Assembly: GCF_000521865.1 (NCBI RefSeq)
Contig: NZ_JAME01000002.1
Span: forward strand, 124,001 to 188,000
Direction of reading: 5' to 3'
Source: Roseivivax isoporae LMG 25204
GTDB lineage: Bacteria; Pseudomonadota; Alphaproteobacteria; Rhodobacterales; Rhodobacteraceae
DNA: 64,000 nt
The notes under the pieces were generated by a model. That model was not told the DNA's origin. It saw only the letters and a list, made by a program, of their open reading frames with translations, and made no database searches. A program made the translations under genes and the position numbers. How positions within the stretch are numbered: the first letter of the stretch is position 1; every line of letters starts with the position of its first letter. Positions 8,844 through 17,424 of the stretch are shown piece after piece.

Positions 8844-8844
8844 C

Positions 8845-10062
8845 CTATTCCGCGGGCCGCGCGGCGGGCCGCAGCACGAGCCAGATCAGCGCCGCGCCCG
8901 CAAGGAACAGGAACGGCGCCATCGCGAGGTTGACCGCCGTCCAGCCTTCGACCGCGCTGCCGCCCGAGCAGTTCATGAGCCCGCCCGAGGCGAGCGAGGC
9001 GACCGTCACCCCGCCGAACACGATGAGGTCGTTCATGCCCTGCACGCGGCCGCGTTCGTGCGCGCCGTGCGAGGCGGCGAGCATCGAGGTCGCGCCGATG
9101 AAGCCGAAGTTCCAGCCGAGCCCGAGCAGCACAAGCGCGCCGAAGAAGTTGGCGAGCTCGACACCCGAAAGCGCGACTGCCGCCGCCGCGCCGAGAAGGG
9201 CGAGACCGATGGCGACGATACGTTCGGCGCCGAAGCGGGCGACGAGGTGGCCGGTGAAGAAGGAGGGCGCGAACATGGCAAGGACGTGCGCCGACACGAC
9301 GTCCGCCGCCGCGCCCTTGTCGTAGCCGCAGCCCACGACGGCCAGCGGGGTCGAGGTCATCATGAGGTTCATGAGCGCGTAGGAGACTGTCGCGCAGATC
9401 ACCGCGACGGCGATCCGCGGCGTGGTCAAGAGCTCGCCCCACGACCGCCCGCGCGGCGCGTCGACAGAGGGTTTCGGCGGGCGAGGGATGTCGAGGAAGA
9501 AGAACAGGAGTGCGCCCACGAGGTTCACGCCGATCACCGCCGCGTAGGTACCGAGGAACGGCGCCACGAAGGCGTCCGCCGTCACCTTGACCAGCTGGGG
9601 GCCGATCAGCGCCGAGGCGAGCCCGCCCGCCAGCACGTAGGAGATGGCCTTGGGCCGGAAATCCTCGGACGCGGTGTCGGCGGCGGCGAAGCGGAAGAAG
9701 CCCTGCGAGGCCATGTAGAGGCCGGTCAGCAGGCTGCCCGCGAGGAAGATCGCGAAGGACTGCTCGTAGAGGCCCCAGGCGCCGATGGCGCCGCCCGCGG
9801 CACCCGACGCGGCCCCGAGGAAGAAGCCCGCGCGCCGGCCGAAGCGCTGCATGAAGGCGGAGAGGGGCGTGGCGCTCAGCATGGTGCCGAGCACGATGAG
9901 CGAGATCGGCAGCGTGGCGAAGCAGGGGTTCGGCGCCAGCGACTGGCCGGCGAGCCCGCCGATGGTGAAGATCATCGGCATCTGCGCGCCGAGGATCGCC
10001 TGCGCGCCGACAAGCACGGCGACGTTGCGGCGGGCGCGGGTCTGGGCTGCGGCACTGTCCAT
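8845..10062 (-). CDS. Major facilitator superfamily transporter
   Basis: A 405-residue inner-membrane protein with about 12 hydrophobic segments. It opens with MDSAAAQTRARRNVAVLVGA and carries the MFS loop-2/3 motif as SAFMQRFGRRAGFFLGA and a second copy-like GHLVARFGAERIVAIGLA in the C-half. Substrate unknown; the broad subfamily is drug/sugar exporter-like. The start at 10062 is where homologous-looking transmembrane sequence begins; further upstream in-frame sequence is not protein-like. It converges on the NDUFAF6-like gene with a single base between stops. Confidence 0.85.
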   Translation of the reverse strand: MDSAAAQTRARRNVAVLVGAQAILGAQMPMIFTIGGLAGQSLAPNPCFATLPISLIVLGTMLSATPLSAFMQRFGRRAGFFLGAASGAAGGAIGAWGLYEQSFAIFLAGSLLTGLYMASQGFFRFAAADTASEDFRPKAISYVLAGGLASALIGPQLVKVTADAFVAPFLGTYAAVIGVNLVGALLFFFLDIPRPPKPSVDAPRGRSWGELLTTPRIAVAVICATVSYALMNLMMTSTPLAVVGCGYDKGAAADVVSAHVLAMFAPSFFTGHLVARFGAERIVAIGLALLGAAAAVALSGVELANFFGALVLLGLGWNFGFIGATSMLAASHGAHERGRVQGMNDLIVFGGVTVASLASGGLMNCSGGSAVEGWTAVNLAMAPFLFLAGAALIWLVLRPAARPAE

Positions 10063-10138
10063 GCACCTTGCGTAAGCCGCGGGCGGTGCGGGGGCAAGAC
10101 CCGCCGCTTTGCCATGGTGCAAGGGCGGTGTGCGCGAT

Positions 10139-10852
10139 ATGACGGGAGCCATGTCCTCCGATCCCCGCCGCGCCCCGAGCCTCGCAGAGGCCGCCCGCGA
10201 CGCCCCGCCCGTGCCGGTCGACCCGGTGGGCCGCGTCATCGTGAGCGATGCCTGTGTCGCGGAAGGCGCCGACTGGCTGGCCCGCGCCGAGCCGCGCTTT
10301 GCCCGCGCGCTCGAGCTGACGGGCACGCTGCCGCTCCGGCGCGCGCCCGACGGCTTCGACCAGCTGCTGGCCGCGATCCTCGGGCAGCAGGTGTCGGTCG
10401 CCTCGGCGCGCGCGATCCGCGGCCGGCTCGAGGCGGCGGGCATGACCACGCCCGAGGCGATCCTGTCGGTCGACGAGGCGCACCTGCGCACGCTCGGCCT
10501 GTCGCGGCAGAAGGCGGCCTATGCCCGCGCGCTCGCCGAGGCGCGCATCGACTTCGCGGCGCTGCGCGGCGCGCCGACCGACGAGGTGATCGCGACCCTC
10601 ACGCGGGTGAAGGGGATCGGCATCTGGACCGCCGAGATCTACGCCATGTTCTCGCTCGGGCGCGCGGACGTCTTCGCGCCGGGCGACCTTGCCCTGCAGG
10701 AGGGCGCACGGCACCTCTTCGAGCTCGACGCGCGGCCGACCGAGCGGGTGCTGCGCGGCATGGCCGAGGCGTGGTCGCCCTGGAGATCGGTTGCGGCGCG
10801 CGCGCTCTGGGCCTACTACCGCGTCGCGAAGAACAGGGAGGGCATCGCATGA
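10139..10852 (+). CDS. DNA-3-methyladenine glycosylase (AlkA/HhH-GPD)
   Basis: A base-excision-repair glycosylase of about 237 residues that removes alkylated purines. The helix-hairpin-helix LTRVKGIGIWTAEIYAM (154-170) is followed by the catalytic Asp183 in FAPGDLALQEG. The N-terminal part DGFDQLLAAILGQQVSVASA is the conserved opening of the HhH-GPD domain. ATG at 10139 is chosen; ATG at 10151 would remove four residues, and neither has a perfect ribosome site. The stop overlaps the ATG of the following esterase (ATGA), so the two are probably one translational unit. Confidence 0.92.
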   Translation: MTGAMSSDPRRAPSLAEAARDAPPVPVDPVGRVIVSDACVAEGADWLARAEPRFARALELTGTLPLRRAPDGFDQLLAAILGQQVSVASARAIRGRLEAAGMTTPEAILSVDEAHLRTLGLSRQKAAYARALAEARIDFAALRGAPTDEVIATLTRVKGIGIWTAEIYAMFSLGRADVFAPGDLALQEGARHLFELDARPTERVLRGMAEAWSPWRSVAARALWAYYRVAKNREGIA

Positions 10853-11514
10853 CCCGCGTGCTGCAAGCCGGCCGGCGTGCGCCGGCATCCGGAGAAACCC
10901 GCTCGGCAGTGGTGTTCCTGCACGGCTACGGCGCGAACGGTGCCGATCTCCTGGGCCTCGCCGAGCCCCTGTCCGAGCACCTGCCGGACACGATGTTCGT
11001 GGCGCCCGACGCGCCCGAGGCCTGCGCGGTCAATCCCGGCGGCTACCAGTGGTTCCCGATCCCCTGGATCGACGGGTCGAGCCAGGAGGAGGCCGAGACC
11101 GGCATGCGCGCCGCGGCGAAGGACCTCGACGCCTTCCTCGACGCCTTCATGGTCGACGAGGACCTCCTGCCCGAGCAGGTGGTGCTCTTCGGCTTCAGCC
11201 AGGGCACGATGATGTCGCTGCACGTGGCGCCCCGGCGCGAGGACCCGGTCGCTGGCATCGTCGCCTTTTCGGGCCGGATCCTGCAGCCCGAGCTGCTCGA
11301 GGACGAGACCGTGAGCCGCCCGCCGGTCCTGCTGGTCCACGGCGACCAGGACGACGTGGTGCCGCCGCACTCGATGCCCGAGGCCGCCGAGGCGCTGCAG
11401 AAGGCCGGCTGGAAAGAGGTCTACGCCCATGTCATGAAGGGCACTGCGCACGGCATCGCCCCGGACGGGCTGTCCGTGGCGCTGGCCTTCATGCGCGACA
11501 AGTGCGGGCTCTGA
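10849..11514 (+). CDS. Phospholipase/carboxylesterase (alpha/beta hydrolase)
   Basis: A 221-residue cytoplasmic esterase of the phospholipase/carboxylesterase (LysoPL/APT-like) family. The nucleophile elbow is GFSQGT with Ser117; the other triad members are Asp169 in HGDQDDVVP and His201 in GTAHGI. The oxyanion-hole segment is VVFLHGYGANGADL. Length is normal. Its ATG overlaps the stop of the alkA-type gene, and the pairing is conserved-looking but has no obvious biochemical reason. Natural substrate unknown. Confidence 0.9.
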   Translation: MTRVLQAGRRAPASGETRSAVVFLHGYGANGADLLGLAEPLSEHLPDTMFVAPDAPEACAVNPGGYQWFPIPWIDGSSQEEAETGMRAAAKDLDAFLDAFMVDEDLLPEQVVLFGFSQGTMMSLHVAPRREDPVAGIVAFSGRILQPELLEDETVSRPPVLLVHGDQDDVVPPHSMPEAAEALQKAGWKEVYAHVMKGTAHGIAPDGLSVALAFMRDKCGL

Positions 11515-11580
11515 CCCGCACGTCCTGAGCCTTGTCCGCGGAACCGGACGGGGCCGCGGCCCACCCCCGTGCCGGCGGCG

Positions 11581-11609
11581 TTGCAGGCACCGGGCGGCTC
11601 TTGTATCAC
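11581..11609 (+). promoter_or_regulatory. Candidate sigma-70 promoter of prfB
   Basis: TTGCAG (11581-11586), a 17-base spacer, then TATCAC (11604-11609). Each hexamer matches the consensus at four of six positions. Predicted transcription start is about 20 bases before the prfB ATG. Confidence 0.5.
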
Positions 11610-11637
11610 ACGCCAGTCGGAAAGGCAGGATCACCAG

Positions 11638-12756
11638 ATGCGGGCAGACGTCGAGAACACGGTCGAGCGGATCGAGAAGTCGCTGGAGCTTCTGGCGCAG
11701 CGCATGGACTGGGAGACCGCGCAGCACCGGCTCGAGGAATTCAACGCGCGCGTCGAGGATCCGAATCTCTGGAACGACCCGGCCGCCGCGCAGAAACTCA
11801 TGCGCGACCGCCAGATGCTGGTCGACCAGATCGAGACCTACCGCACGATCAGGCAGGACCTCTCCGACCAGGTCGAGCTGATCGAGCTGGGCGAGATGGA
11901 GGACGACAAGGAGGTCGTCGCCGATGCCGAGGGCGCGCTCAAGGCGCTCGCCGAGAAGGCCGCGACCAAGGAACTCGAGGCGCTGCTCGACGGCGAGGCG
12001 GACGGCAACGACACCTTCCTCGAGATCAACGCGGGCGCGGGCGGCACCGAGGCCTGCGACTGGGCGCAGATGCTGCAGCGCATGTATGTCCGCTGGGCCG
12101 AGAAGAAGGGCTACGAGGTCGAGCTGCAATCCGAGGAAGCGGGCGCCGAGGCGGGCATCAAGTCCTGCGCCTACAAGATCTCGGGGCCGAACGCCTATGG
12201 CTGGCTCAAGACGGAATCGGGCGTGCACCGGCTCGTGCGCATCTCGCCCTTCGGCAAGGGCACGCGCGAGACGTCCTTCGCCAGCGTCTGGGTCTACCCG
12301 GTGGTCGACGACAACATCGAGATCGACATCAATCCCTCCGACATCCGGATCGACACGTTCCGGTCCTCGGGCGCGGGCGGCCAGCACGTGAACACCACCG
12401 ACTCGGCCGTGCGGATCACCCACCACCCGACCGGCATCGTTGTCACCAGTTCCGAGAAGTCGCAGCACCAGAACCGCGACATCGCCATGAAGGCGCTGAA
12501 GTCGCGGCTCTACCAGCTCGAGCTCGAGCGCCGGCATGCCGAGATCAACGCCCAGCACGAGGCCAAGGGCGATGCCGGCTGGGGCAACCAGATCCGCTCC
12601 TACGTGCTGCAGCCCTACCAGATGGTGAAGGACCTGCGCACCCAGGTCGAGACGTCGGACACGCAGGGGGTGCTCGACGGCGCGCTCGACCAGTTCATGG
12701 CGGCGACGCTGGCGCTCAAGGTCTCGGGCAAGAGCCGCGCCGACGCGCGCGACTGA
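11638..12756 (+). CDS. prfB: Peptide chain release factor 2
   Basis: A 372-residue class I release factor that reads UGA and UAA stop codons. The tripeptide anticodon SPF is at 203-205 ([11 protein letters not shown]) and the catalytic GGQ at 247-249 ([16 protein letters not shown]). The N-terminal coiled-coil domain covers about 1-110. The frame is open from the first codon, with no in-frame UGA and no frameshift site near codon 25, so the autoregulatory frameshift known from E. coli is absent. The ATG at 11638 matches the usual N-terminus and follows a candidate promoter. Confidence 0.97.
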   Translation: MRADVENTVERIEKSLELLAQRMDWETAQHRLEEFNARVEDPNLWNDPAAAQKLMRDRQMLVDQIETYRTIRQDLSDQVELIELGEMEDDKEVVADAEGALKALAEKAATKELEALLDGEADGNDTFLEINAGAGGTEACDWAQMLQRMYVRWAEKKGYEVELQSEEAGAEAGIKSCAYKISGPNAYGWLKTESGVHRLVRISPFGKGTRETSFASVWVYPVVDDNIEIDINPSDIRIDTFRSSGAGGQHVNTTDSAVRITHHPTGIVVTSSEKSQHQNRDIAMKALKSRLYQLELERRHAEINAQHEAKGDAGWGNQIRSYVLQPYQMVKDLRTQVETSDTQGVLDGALDQFMAATLALKVSGKSRADARD

Positions 12757-12768
12757 CGCGCCCGGCGC

Positions 12769-13569
12769 TCAGCCCTCCACCCGGGCGTGCAGCATGCGGT
12801 GGGGGTCGGGCAGGTCGTCGAGCAGGTGCAGGCCCGAGACGCGCATCGAGGGCAGGGCGTCCGCCACGCGCCGCCCCAGGTGTTCGCAGATCAGCGCGAT
12901 GGTCGGCCCCGCCGACAGGACGTCGCGGCCGCTGCGGCTCGTGTGGCCGACCCAGACCCGGACACCCCCCGCGACGACACGGTCGAGATAGCTGAAGGTC
13001 GCGCCCTCTGCATTGCGGCGGCTGCCGAGCGCCGCGATCCCCTTGTCCTGCCGGAACGCCGCCCCGCGATATTCGCGGTCGCGCCGCAGGACCGACCGGC
13101 CCGCCGCCTGCGCCATCGCCACCGGGTCGAAGCCGCGGAAGAAGACGAGCCCGTCGCGCCGGTAGACCCGGAAGACGCGTAGCACGTAGCGCTCGGGCGC
13201 GGGATCCGCGGGATGCGTCATGCGGTAGAACCCCGAGGGGAACGCCGATTCCGTCAGCGTGAGCCCCGCGCCGAGGAACTGCGCGAGCTCGGGATGGCCG
13301 AGGGCGCCGTCGCGCAGGCGCATGACCTCCTCGACCGGCTGCAGCAGGATGCGCGCGTCGACACCGAAATGCGTGCAGATGCGGTGCAGGACGTCGGGAC
13401 GGGGAAAGCTCTCGCCGGCACGGTAGCGGTTGAACTGCGTGCGGTTGATGCCGAGCTCGCGGCAGAGCGCCGACACCGAGCCCTCGGTGCTGTCGGTGAG
13501 CTTCCTCAGGTTGTCGCCGAGGATGTCGCGTAGCTCCGCCGGACTGGGCACGGGCGTTTCGGCAAGCAC
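12769..13569 (-). CDS. XRE-family transcriptional regulator with C-terminal sensing domain
   Basis: A 266-residue protein. Residues about 15-70 form a Cro/C1-type helix-turn-helix: LGDNLRKLTDS, then VSALCRELGINRTQFNRYRA and the wing segment SFPRPDVLHRICTHFGV. The remaining 190 residues have no motif I recognise but contain repeated beta-like segments (RYVLRVFRVYRRDGLVFF). This architecture occurs in Rhodobacteraceae regulators of unknown signal. It is divergent from a 93-residue conserved protein across a 252-base gap, which is a likely place for its operator. Confidence 0.82.
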   Translation of the reverse strand: MLAETPVPSPAELRDILGDNLRKLTDSTEGSVSALCRELGINRTQFNRYRAGESFPRPDVLHRICTHFGVDARILLQPVEEVMRLRDGALGHPELAQFLGAGLTLTESAFPSGFYRMTHPADPAPERYVLRVFRVYRRDGLVFFRGFDPVAMAQAAGRSVLRRDREYRGAAFRQDKGIAALGSRRNAEGATFSYLDRVVAGGVRVWVGHTSRSGRDVLSAGPTIALICEHLGRRVADALPSMRVSGLHLLDDLPDPHRMLHARVEG

Positions 13570-13821
13570 GTCTGGGACTCCTCCGCGTATCGGTGCGGGC
13601 GCTCCCGGACTCGGCTGGGTGAGTGGCCAGATCCCGGCGCAGGCAGCGCCCGGAGATACCGGTCGAGGGGCGGACCGCGATGCCCTCAGTCACACCATTT
13701 CCGCGACGGAATGCAAGCAGGTCCCTTGACGTGCCATGCTACCGCCTTGGTTGCGGCGCAAAATCGTCGCCGTGGCGGGAACACGGTGTCTCCTGACGGA
13801 ATTCTGCCGGAACGGGAGACG

Positions 13822-14103
13822 ATGAAGAGAGCGACCATGCTGGGAGTTGTCCTTCACCGCAACGACGCCCTCGGACAGGCGGTGATCTGGTGCGAGGACC
13901 ACGCCGACCTCGCCTATGCGCCGATCGCCGAGTCGGCGCCGGCCGTGCCGGGCGACCTCGTGAGGTTCCGGCTGCGGCGCGCGGGCGACCGCCGCATCGC
14001 GGGCGAGGTCGAACTGGTCGCGCCCGGCGAATATCCCGACATCGCCCGCGGGCTCGGCCCGGGCGCCGAGCGCCCGGGGAGGCGCCCGGCGCCGGTCGCC
14101 TGA
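13822..14103 (+). CDS. Conserved small protein of unknown function
   Basis: A 93-residue protein, MKRATMLGVVLHRNDALGQA at the N-terminus, followed by VIWCEDHADLAYAPI. The central part alternates hydrophobic and charged residues as in a small beta-barrel, and the last 25 residues are Pro/Arg-rich and probably disordered. I do not recognise a family. ATG at 13822 has GGGAG three bases before it; ATG at 13837 is an alternative. It is divergent from the XRE regulator and its stop is four bases from that of convergent ilvN. Confidence 0.6.
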   Translation: MKRATMLGVVLHRNDALGQAVIWCEDHADLAYAPIAESAPAVPGDLVRFRLRRAGDRRIAGEVELVAPGEYPDIARGLGPGAERPGRRPAPVA

Positions 14104-14107
14104 CCGC

Positions 14108-14668
14108 TCAGAGCCCGCGCGACAGCGCCGCGACGCCGGTGCGGGCGATCTCCACGAGGCCGAGCGGCCGCATGAGCTCTGCGAAGGCGTCGACCTTCTC
14201 CGGCGTCCCGGTGATCTGGAAGACGAAGCTCTCGAGCGTCGAGTCGACCGCCTGCGCGCGGAAGATGTCGGCGAGCCGCAGCGCCTCGACGCGCTTCTCG
14301 CCGGTGCCCTCGACCCGCAGGAGCGCCAGCTCGCGCTCCACCGACCGGCCCTCGGCGGTCAGGTCGTGCACGTCGTGCACCGGGATCATGCGGCCGAGCT
14401 GCGCCTTGATCTGCTCGATCACCTGCGGCGTTCCGGTGGTCACGATGGTGATGCGGCTCTTGTGGCCGGCATGGTCCACCTCGGCCACGGTCAGGCTCTC
14501 GATGTTGTAGCCGCGCCCGGAGAAGAGCCCGATCACCCGCGCGAGCACGCCCGCCTCGTTGTCGACGAGCACGGCCAGCGTGTGGGTCTCGATCGTCTCG
14601 GAAAAGCTCGGGCGCAGGTTGTAGGCCGAATGCTTGGTCGACCCCTTCTTGATGTTCAGAGCGTTCAT
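14108..14668 (-). CDS. ilvN: Acetolactate synthase small (regulatory) subunit
   Basis: A 186-residue regulatory subunit of acetohydroxyacid synthase, the first common step of valine, leucine and isoleucine synthesis. The N-terminal ACT domain reads THTLAVLVDNEAGVLARVIG followed by LFSGRGYNIESLTVAE, the valine-binding fold. The C-terminal half (ELALLRVEGTGEKRVEAL, then the TLESFVFQITGTPEKVDAF segment) is the usual ALS_ss_C domain. The ATG at 14668 gives the family length; upstream in-frame sequence is not conserved-like. It lies 776 bases from ilvB on the same strand but separated by an opposite-strand gene, so it needs its own promoter or a long read-through transcript. Confidence 0.95.
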   Translation of the reverse strand: MNALNIKKGSTKHSAYNLRPSFSETIETHTLAVLVDNEAGVLARVIGLFSGRGYNIESLTVAEVDHAGHKSRITIVTTGTPQVIEQIKAQLGRMIPVHDVHDLTAEGRSVERELALLRVEGTGEKRVEALRLADIFRAQAVDSTLESFVFQITGTPEKVDAFAELMRPLGLVEIARTGVAALSRGL

Positions 14669-14871
14669 GTCCTGTCCTCGGCCTGTGGTCGCAGCGCGCG
14701 GGCTGCAACAATCCATGGGGTGGGACGCGGGGAAACCGCGCCGATTGTTTCAGAAACCGCCCCGCGGCGGGGGCGGGCGCCACGGCTGCGTGAAGCCCGT
14801 TGTTTCCGCGACGTCGGTGCGCAGATTTGCCGCAGCCTAGCCACATGACGTCCAGCACCGGAGACACGACC

Positions 14872-15369
14872 ATGACCGCCGCAACCAACCGCCTGAGGCC
14901 CGCCAGCGATGCCGGCCTCGCCACGCTCGTCCTGAGGATCCTCGTCGCGGGCGCCCTCTCGACCGTCGCCTTCGACTTCTTCGGCCAGAGCGTCAGCCCC
15001 GGCCTCGGCTTCGCGAACCTCGCGCCCGTGCCGCTCGCCAACCAGGTGATCCAGACCCTCTTCGGGGCGCCCTACAGCCCCGGCGCGCAGTTCCTGCACT
15101 ACTTCGCGGGCATGATCGCCTATCCCGCGGGCTGGTTCCTCTTCGTCGAGCCGCTGCGCCGCGCCGTCGCGCCGGGCGTGCCCTGGCTCGCCGCGGCGGT
15201 GCTCTACGGCGTCGTGCTGTGGATCTTCGCGCTCTACGTGATGGCGCACCTGATCGCCGGCAACCCGGCCTTCCTGGGCTTCACCGGCATCACCTGGGTC
15301 GCGCTCGTGGGGCACGTGCTCTTCGCCGTGGTCACGGCGATCGTCGACCGTGCGCGCATCGGGGCGTGA
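14872..15369 (+). CDS. Predicted four-helix membrane protein of unknown function
   Basis: A 165-residue protein with four hydrophobic segments (about residues 14-36, 70-92, 103-128 and 135-157). Distinctive motifs are AFDFFGQSVSPGLGF and FLHYFAGMIAYPAGWFLFV, which resemble a family of uncharacterised Rhodobacteraceae membrane proteins. The ATG at 14872 is preferred over 14845 because GGAG lies ten bases upstream. It is on the plus strand between minus-strand ilvB and ilvN. Function unknown. Confidence 0.7.
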   Translation: MTAATNRLRPASDAGLATLVLRILVAGALSTVAFDFFGQSVSPGLGFANLAPVPLANQVIQTLFGAPYSPGAQFLHYFAGMIAYPAGWFLFVEPLRRAVAPGVPWLAAAVLYGVVLWIFALYVMAHLIAGNPAFLGFTGITWVALVGHVLFAVVTAIVDRARIGA

Positions 15370-15417
15370 CATCGACAGCGCTCCTGCTTCTTCTTGGCGG
15401 AAATATCCTCGGGGGGT

Positions 15418-15440
15418 GCGGGGGGCAGACAGCCCCCCGC
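15418..15440. terminator. Bidirectional hairpin between convergent genes
   Basis: Perfect 9-bp stem GCGGGGGGC (15418-15426) with GCCCCCCGC (15432-15440), loop AGACA. It sits between the stops of the membrane protein and ilvB. The stretch just before it (CGGAAATATCC) plus a G-run/C-run hairpin resembles a terminator-like element I recall as frequent in Rhodobacteraceae intergenic regions. No T-tract follows on either strand. Confidence 0.5.
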
Positions 15441-15444
15441 GGCC

Positions 15445-17199
15445 TCACACGAGGACCGCGCCGCCGGCCTTGATCGCGTCCTTGGTCGACGCCTCGCCCA
15501 GCAGCATCTTGTTGTGCGGCTCGCCCGACGGGATCATGGGGAAGCAGTTCTCGTGCTTCTCCACCAGGCAGTCGAAGATCACCGGCCCGTCGTGGTCGAT
15601 CATCTCCATGATCGCGTCGTCGAGGTCGGCCGGGTCGTCGCACTTGATGCCCTTGGCGCCGAAGGCCTCGGCGAGCTTGACGAAGTCGGGCAGGGCCTCG
15701 GACCAGGAATGCGAGTAGCGCTCGCCGTGCAGCAGTTCCTGCCACTGGCGCACCATGCCGAGCCGCTCGTTGTTCAGGATGAACTGCTTGACCGGCAGTC
15801 GATACTGCACCGCGGTGCCCATCTCCTGCATGTTCATGAGCCATGACGCCTCGCCCGCGACGTTCACGACCAGCGCGCTCGGATGCGCCACCTGCACGCC
15901 GATCGACGCCGGGAAGCCGTAGCCCATGGTCCCGAGCCCGCCCGACGTCATCCAGCGGTTCGGGTCCTCGAAGCCCAGATATTGCGCCGCCCACATCTGG
16001 TGCTGGCCGACCTCGGTGCAGATGTAGCGGTCGCGCCCCTTGGTCAGCGCCTCGAGGCGTGCGAGCGCGTGCTGCGGCTTGATCGAGCCCTCGGAGGGCT
16101 TGAACTTCAGGCAGTCGGTCTTCTTCCAGTCCTCGATCTGCGCCCACCAGCGCTGCAGGCCCTCGCGGTTGACCTTTCGTCCGCGCGCCTTCCACAGGTT
16201 CAGCACGTCCTCGAGCACGTGCGCGACGTCGCCGAGGATCGGCATGTCGGTGTGCACGACCTTGTTGATGGACGACGGGTCGATGTCGATATGCGCCTTG
16301 CGCGAGCGCGGGCTGAACGCGTCGATGCGCCCGGTGATCCGGTCGTCGAAGCGCGCGCCCACGTTCACCATGAGGTCGCAGCCGTGCATCGACAGGTTCG
16401 CCTCGTAGAGCCCGTGCATGCCCAGCATGCCGAGCCAGTTGCGGCCCGAGGCGGGATAGGCGCCGAGCCCCATCAGCGTCGAGGTGATGGGGATGCCGGT
16501 GGCGTCGACGAGCTCGCGCAGCAGCTGGCTCGCCGCCGGCCCCGAATTGATGACGCCGCCGCCGGTGTAGAAGACCGGCCGCTCCGCCGTCTCGATCGCC
16601 TCGACGAGCCGCTCGATCATCTCGGGGTCGCCCTTGACCCGCGGCTGGTAGCGCGCGGTCTTGGCCTTCGCCTTGGGCTGGTATTCCGCGCTGGCGAACT
16701 GGACGTCCTTCGGGATGTCGACCAGGACCGGGCCCGGCCGTCCGGCGGTGGCCACGTGGAACGCCTCGTGGATGGTCGCCGACAGGTTCGCGGTGTCCTT
16801 CACCAGCCAGTTGTGCTTGGTGCAGGGGCGCGTGATGCCGACGGTGTCCGCTTCCTGGAACGCGTCCGAGCCGATCATGAACGTGGGCACCTGCCCGGTG
16901 AGGACGACGATCGGGATCGAATCCATCAGCGCGTCGGTGATGCCCGTGACCGCGTTCGTCGCGCCCGGGCCGCTCGTCACGAGCACGACGCCCGGCTTGC
17001 CGGTGGCGCGGGCATAGCCCTCGGCGGCGTGCACCGCGCCCTGCTCGTGCCGGACGAGGATGTGGCGGATCGCGTTCTGCTGGAAGATCTCGTCGTAGAT
17101 CGGAAGCACCGCACCGCCGGGATAGCCGAATACAACGTCCACACCCTGATCCCTCAGGGCCTGGACCACCATCTTCGCTCCGGTCATCGCCTTGGTCAT
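15445..17199 (-). CDS. ilvB: Acetolactate synthase large (catalytic) subunit
   Basis: A 584-residue thiamine-diphosphate enzyme forming acetolactate and acetohydroxybutyrate. The N-terminal domain has GYPGGAVLPIYDEIF and the catalytic Glu region LVRHEQGAVHAAEGYARATG; the central FAD-binding domain follows, and the C-terminal ThDP motif is VVNVAGEASWLMNMQEMGTA. The classic GDGS of this motif is GEAS here, a variant I associate with alphaproteobacterial IlvB. The C-terminus covers LNNERLGMVRQWQELLHGER. Start at ATG 17199 is standard. It is preceded by a leader peptide and terminator, so expression is probably attenuated by branched-chain aminoacyl-tRNA supply. Confidence 0.96.
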   Translation of the reverse strand: MTKAMTGAKMVVQALRDQGVDVVFGYPGGAVLPIYDEIFQQNAIRHILVRHEQGAVHAAEGYARATGKPGVVLVTSGPGATNAVTGITDALMDSIPIVVLTGQVPTFMIGSDAFQEADTVGITRPCTKHNWLVKDTANLSATIHEAFHVATAGRPGPVLVDIPKDVQFASAEYQPKAKAKTARYQPRVKGDPEMIERLVEAIETAERPVFYTGGGVINSGPAASQLLRELVDATGIPITSTLMGLGAYPASGRNWLGMLGMHGLYEANLSMHGCDLMVNVGARFDDRITGRIDAFSPRSRKAHIDIDPSSINKVVHTDMPILGDVAHVLEDVLNLWKARGRKVNREGLQRWWAQIEDWKKTDCLKFKPSEGSIKPQHALARLEALTKGRDRYICTEVGQHQMWAAQYLGFEDPNRWMTSGGLGTMGYGFPASIGVQVAHPSALVVNVAGEASWLMNMQEMGTAVQYRLPVKQFILNNERLGMVRQWQELLHGERYSHSWSEALPDFVKLAEAFGAKGIKCDDPADLDDAIMEMIDHDGPVIFDCLVEKHENCFPMIPSGEPHNKMLLGEASTKDAIKAGGAVLV

Positions 17200-17240
17200 C
17201 GTCTTGCTCCGTCTCAGGCGTCAGTCAGCAGTCGCGCACG

Positions 17241-17269
17241 AAAAAGCCCCCGAGGGTCAGGTCGGGGGC
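17241..17269 (-). terminator. Attenuator terminator of ilvB
   Basis: On the minus strand, GCCCCCGA (17269-17262) pairs perfectly with TCGGGGGC (17253-17246), followed by five T (17245-17241). It lies between the leader ORF stop (17296) and the ilvB start (17199), the standard position for an intrinsic terminator controlled by leader translation. Confidence 0.85.
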
Positions 17270-17295
17270 GCATGGGGTTCCGTTATGGGGTACCG

Positions 17296-17346
17296 TCACC
17301 GGCCCATGCGCCAAGGTCCTTCGAGAAGTACGAGGAGGGTCGTCAT
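17296..17346 (-). CDS. ilvB leader peptide
   Basis: A 16-residue ORF, MTTLLVLLEGPWRMGR, on the minus strand. Codons 4-8 read Leu-Leu-Val-Leu-Leu, all amino acids whose synthesis ilvB serves. Its stop is 27 bases before an intrinsic terminator that precedes ilvB. This is the arrangement of classical ilv attenuators: scarce charged tRNA-Leu/Val stalls the ribosome and prevents terminator folding. The peptide and terminator are seen directly; the mechanism is established for enteric ilv operons and inferred here. Confidence 0.85.
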   Translation of the reverse strand: MTTLLVLLEGPWRMGR

Positions 17347-17379
17347 CGGCCCAGGGTCCTTATCCGCGTCGTGGCCGGG

Positions 17380-17408
17380 AACCTACGGCGGTCATGGGGG
17401 AGGGTCAA
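17380..17408 (-). promoter_or_regulatory. Candidate promoter of the ilvB leader
   Basis: On the minus strand, TTGACC (17408-17403), a 17-base spacer, then TAGGTT (17385-17380). The -35 element is strong and the -10 weak. Predicted start is about 25-30 bases before the leader ATG. Confidence 0.5.
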
Positions 17409-17424
17409 GCGCGGATTGCCGGAA

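Noticed and set aside
11638-11720. Programmed frameshift in prfB
   Set aside because: No in-frame UGA or shift-prone CUU near codon 25; the frame is continuous.
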